Assembly (NCBI RefSeq): GCF_004522215.1
Contig: NZ_SDLR01000001.1
Coordinates: 248,001-312,000, forward strand
DNA from: Ammoniphilus sp. YIM 78166
GTDB taxonomy: Bacteria; Bacillota; Bacilli; Aneurinibacillales; RAOX-1
Direction of reading: 5' to 3'
DNA length: 64,000 bases
Part shown: positions 62,082 through 64,000 of the stretch, in pieces
Layout of the letters: every line of letters starts with the position of its first letter
Position numbering within the stretch: the stretch's first letter is position 1
Program-made: the position numbers and the translations under genes
Notes under the pieces: model-generated
Database searches by the model: none
Told to the model about the DNA's origin: nothing
The model's input: the letters and a program-made list of their open reading frames with translations, nothing else

Positions 62082-63284
62082 TTAATCTTCCTTTGTTTTT
62101 GATTTTTCAAGCCACCCGCCGGAAACCTCGAATCCTAAACTAGCCTTACCGATAATCTCAAGGCACTTATCGTTATTAGGCGGCATCACCATGCCAGCCC
62201 GTGCGTCACGAAGCATTCTTTCCAATGGATATTTCCTCATATAGGCCCTTCCTCCGCAAACACGGATAGCCATGTCTGTCACTTTGATCGATACTTCCGT
62301 GCCTGCATATTTAGCGAGAGTGACAGGCAAAACCCGCTCCTCCGGTGTTCCTGTTTCACGTGACAGAGCAGCTTGTTTCAATAGCTGCTTAGCAGATTCA
62401 ATTTCTACGGTCATTTCCGCAATTCTTTGCTGAATGGTAGGATAATGACTGATCGGATGAGGATCGGGCTTGAAAGTAGTATTCTTAGCATACTGCACGG
62501 TAAAATCCAATGCCCCTTCGGCAAGCCCAATCCCTATGGCTCCAAAACCAAAGGCATACCCATCGCTGACATGCTTGCGTATAGCATCTCCGGGCTCGCC
62601 AATTAGGTTCTTATCTTCTACGAAGCAACCTTCGAAGTGGATGGTATTACTAGCTGTCCCTCGCATACCCATGGCATCCCATGTTTCCTCAATCCTTACA
62701 CCCGGTATTTCGCGTGGAATAACCAGCAAAATCAAGCCATTTTCCAAAGACTCTTCGCCCTCTAATAGACATAAAGTGTTGAAATAATCAGCGGCTGAGC
62801 TTAAAGAGGCAAAATGTTTGGTTCCTGTAACGATATATCCGCCTTCCACTTTTTTTGCTATTGTGCTTGGACGGAAATTTCCACGTAAGCTGCTGGTAGG
62901 TTCGCTCGTAACAGAGGCAAAAAGCTTCCCATCTTTAACCACTTCTGTAAATAATCGTTGCTTTTGCTCAACATTGGCCATTTCTTTTAATATATTGATC
63001 ACTGTGCAGTGCATATTAAAAGTATTCGCCGTTGATCCATCTACCTTCGCAATCTCTCTTAGGACATCTCCCATTAAAAAGGAATCAGCACCTAATCCAC
63101 CATATTCTTCCGGAACTACGAGTCCGATAATACCCTGCTCATGTAAATCCCGATAATTTTCATATGGAAATTTCCCTTCTTTATCGTACATGCTTGCTCT
63201 TGGAGCAAAATTTTCCGTGGCGAGATATTTAACTGCAGACAATACTTTTTCCGCAATGGCATGTTTTGATTGTGTTTTCACCAT
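62082..63284 (-). CDS. Acyl-CoA dehydrogenase family protein
   Basis: A 400-residue flavoprotein. It has VPEEYGGLGADSFLMGDVLR near residue 55, FASVTSEPTSSLRGNFRPS near 118, TGTKHFASLSSAADYF near 148, DAMGMRGTASNTIHFEGCFV near 200 and CGGRAYMRKYPLERMLRDAR near 340. The start at 63284 has AAAGGAGGG upstream; the open frame to 63455 lies in the regulatory region. It may be a dehydrogenase or one of the DszC-like monooxygenases of this fold. First gene of the sigma-54 operon. Confidence 0.88.
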   Translation of the reverse strand: MVKTQSKHAIAEKVLSAVKYLATENFAPRASMYDKEGKFPYENYRDLHEQGIIGLVVPEEYGGLGADSFLMGDVLREIAKVDGSTANTFNMHCTVINILKEMANVEQKQRLFTEVVKDGKLFASVTSEPTSSLRGNFRPSTIAKKVEGGYIVTGTKHFASLSSAADYFNTLCLLEGEESLENGLILLVIPREIPGVRIEETWDAMGMRGTASNTIHFEGCFVEDKNLIGEPGDAIRKHVSDGYAFGFGAIGIGLAEGALDFTVQYAKNTTFKPDPHPISHYPTIQQRIAEMTVEIESAKQLLKQAALSRETGTPEERVLPVTLAKYAGTEVSIKVTDMAIRVCGGRAYMRKYPLERMLRDARAGMVMPPNNDKCLEIIGKASLGFEVSGGWLEKSKTKED

Positions 63285-63359
63285 GATCCCTCCTTTAGTC
63301 ATCAGTCTGATAACTCCTTTCTCTAAGACAAAATGTAATTGTTCTTGATTATGGGTATA

Positions 63360-63376
63360 TGCATTTTTCGTGCCAA
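63360..63376 (-). promoter_or_regulatory. Sigma-54 (-24/-12) promoter of the acyl-CoA dehydrogenase operon
   Basis: On the minus strand TTGGCACGAAAAATGCA matches the -24 box perfectly and the -12 box at four of five places, with GG and GC ten bases apart. The start codon lies about 65 bases past the expected transcription start. Confidence 0.85.
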
Positions 63377-63486
63377 AAGAATAAATAGAAATGGTAAGCA
63401 CGATAACGATTGGAGAGGAGAGGGGGAGAATTGAGTTGGTGCGATAATCAACCATTTTACGGTTGGTTCCATGAAATAAGGGGATA

Positions 63487-63530
63487 AACGGTTTGGTATT
63501 GCACCGTTATTGGTCGTCAATTGAACCAAA
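63487..63530. promoter_or_regulatory. Paired upstream activator sites
   Basis: AACGGT-N10-ACCGTT (63487-63508) and TTGGT-N10-ACCAA (63510-63529) are two inverted repeats with the same ten-base spacer. Their centres are 22 bases apart, two turns of the helix. They lie about 110 to 170 bases upstream of the sigma-54 promoter and next to the activator gene. Confidence 0.55.
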
Positions 63531-63531
63531 C

Positions 63532-63561
63532 AGAAAAAGAACCCTCAATTTGAGGGTTCCT
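63532..63561 (-). terminator. Terminator of the partial sigma-54 activator gene
   Basis: GAACCCTCAA and TTGAGGGTTC form a ten-base-pair hairpin, followed on the minus strand by five T. It lies directly after the stop codon of the gene at 63563. Confidence 0.85.
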
Positions 63562-63562
63562 T

Positions 63563-64000
63563 TCATTTTAGAGTTCCTTTTCCCAAGAAGGACAGATAAT
63601 CGATTTTAAAAGATTGAAGCTTTCTTATTAAGGTAGAATGGCTAATCTGCAAAGATCCGGCAGCTTGGCGAATGGATTTGGATTGGCGAAGAATATCTAA
63701 AATGATCTTTTTTTCAAAGTCCATCACCAAATCGTTCAGTCCTCCTTCTTGTTGTTCTGAAAACGAAGATAAAGAAGAAGAGGAAGGAGGATTTGTGGTT
63801 TGATCTATATATTCCGATAGAATGTCTATGTTTACCAGATTATCTTTGGACATCACAACCATTCTTTCAATCATATTTTTTAGTTCACGAACATTTCCGG
63901 GCCAATGGTACTGCATCAAGCGTTTCATAATGACCGGCCCGAATTCAGCTTTACGTTGATACATCTGGTTAAATTGGCTAAGGAAATGGGTAGCCAGAAT
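63563..64000 (-). CDS. Sigma-54-dependent activator, C-terminal part (runs off the window)
   Basis: The visible 145 residues hold the end of the AAA+ domain (ILATHFLSQFNQ, then HWPGNVRELKNMIERMVVMS) and a Fis-type helix-turn-helix (LRQSKSIRQAAGSLQISHST). The N-terminal sensing domain and Walker motifs lie beyond base 64000. The frame is open to the window edge. It is adjacent to the sigma-54 promoter at 63360 and should control the operon there. Confidence 0.88.
   Translation of the reverse strand: MLATHFLSQFNQMYQRKAEFGPVIMKRLMQYHWPGNVRELKNMIERMVVMSKDNLVNIDILSEYIDQTTNPPSSSSLSSFSEQQEGGLNDLVMDFEKKIILDILRQSKSIRQAAGSLQISHSTLIRKLQSFKIDYLSFLGKGTLK

Overview
The window looks like a catabolic and accessory region of a Gram-positive endospore-former-type Firmicute (order Bacillales, perhaps Paenibacillaceae or a relative). 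Reasons: strong GGAGG-type ribosome binding sites, lipoprotein signal peptides on all solute-binding proteins, many LacI-family regulators, IS4/IS231-type and ISL3-type transposase sequences, and moderate GC content that drops in the regulator and IS regions. I see no rRNA, tRNA or CRISPR. The species assignment is inference.

Region 1 (1-23.8 kb) is a double sugar or polyol catabolic locus. A LacI regulator with twin TGTAAACCTTTACA operators precedes an operon of lipoprotein binding protein, Gfo/Idh/MocA dehydrogenase, ribose-type ABC ATPase and permease, a second dehydrogenase, a sugar-phosphate isomerase-like protein, a zinc alcohol dehydrogenase, a second isomerase, a ROK kinase and an extra binding protein. 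A sigma-54 activator with CBS-like, PAS and AAA+ domains follows, with a stray 140-bp copy of its Walker A region behind it. Then comes a second LacI gene with an array of GAGAACGTTATCA-type operators, and a second operon with the same kinds of parts: dehydrogenase, isomerase paralogue, binding protein, permease, ATPase, ABM-domain protein and dehydrogenase. The chemistry suggested is oxidation, isomerisation and phosphorylation of an unusual sugar or cyclitol. The substrate cannot be read from sequence.

Region 2 (23.9-44.3 kb) starts with an ISL3 remnant. It then holds a NagB-like deaminase and a LacI regulator (minus strand), an M24 peptidase-family protein, a double ferritin-like protein of unknown function, a TRAP transporter, a 78-residue protein, an M20 hydrolase, a second TRAP transporter, an AraC regulator, a second double ferritin-like protein, an aldo/keto reductase and a creatininase-family hydrolase. 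One LacI-type operator sequence (CGAATACGTTTTCG-like) recurs at three places and ties much of it together. This organic-acid or amide uptake and breakdown island, with its two paralogous putative di-metal proteins, is the best candidate here for an undescribed pathway. It ends in nested IS4, possible group II intron, and intact IS4 sequences.

Region 3 (44.5-60.3 kb) is a molybdenum island: an AcoR-type sigma-54 activator, a textbook -24/-12 promoter with an upstream inverted repeat, molybdate uptake (modA, modB, no modC), a three-subunit molybdenum hydroxylase with CoxG- and XdhC-type accessory proteins, an acyl-CoA-dehydrogenase-like flavoprotein, and cofactor genes moaA, a moaE-moeB fusion, moaD, moeA and a MobA-like nucleotidyltransferase. 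The island carries both the enzyme and much of the machinery that builds its cofactor. moaC, mobB and a moaB/mogA gene are not in the window.

Region 4 (60.6-64 kb, minus strand) has a DMT-type transporter broken by a nonsense codon and a three-gene operon (acyl-CoA dehydrogenase, PPOX-fold flavoprotein, VOC protein). That operon has a second good sigma-54 promoter and paired upstream inverted repeats. The end of another sigma-54 activator runs off the window.
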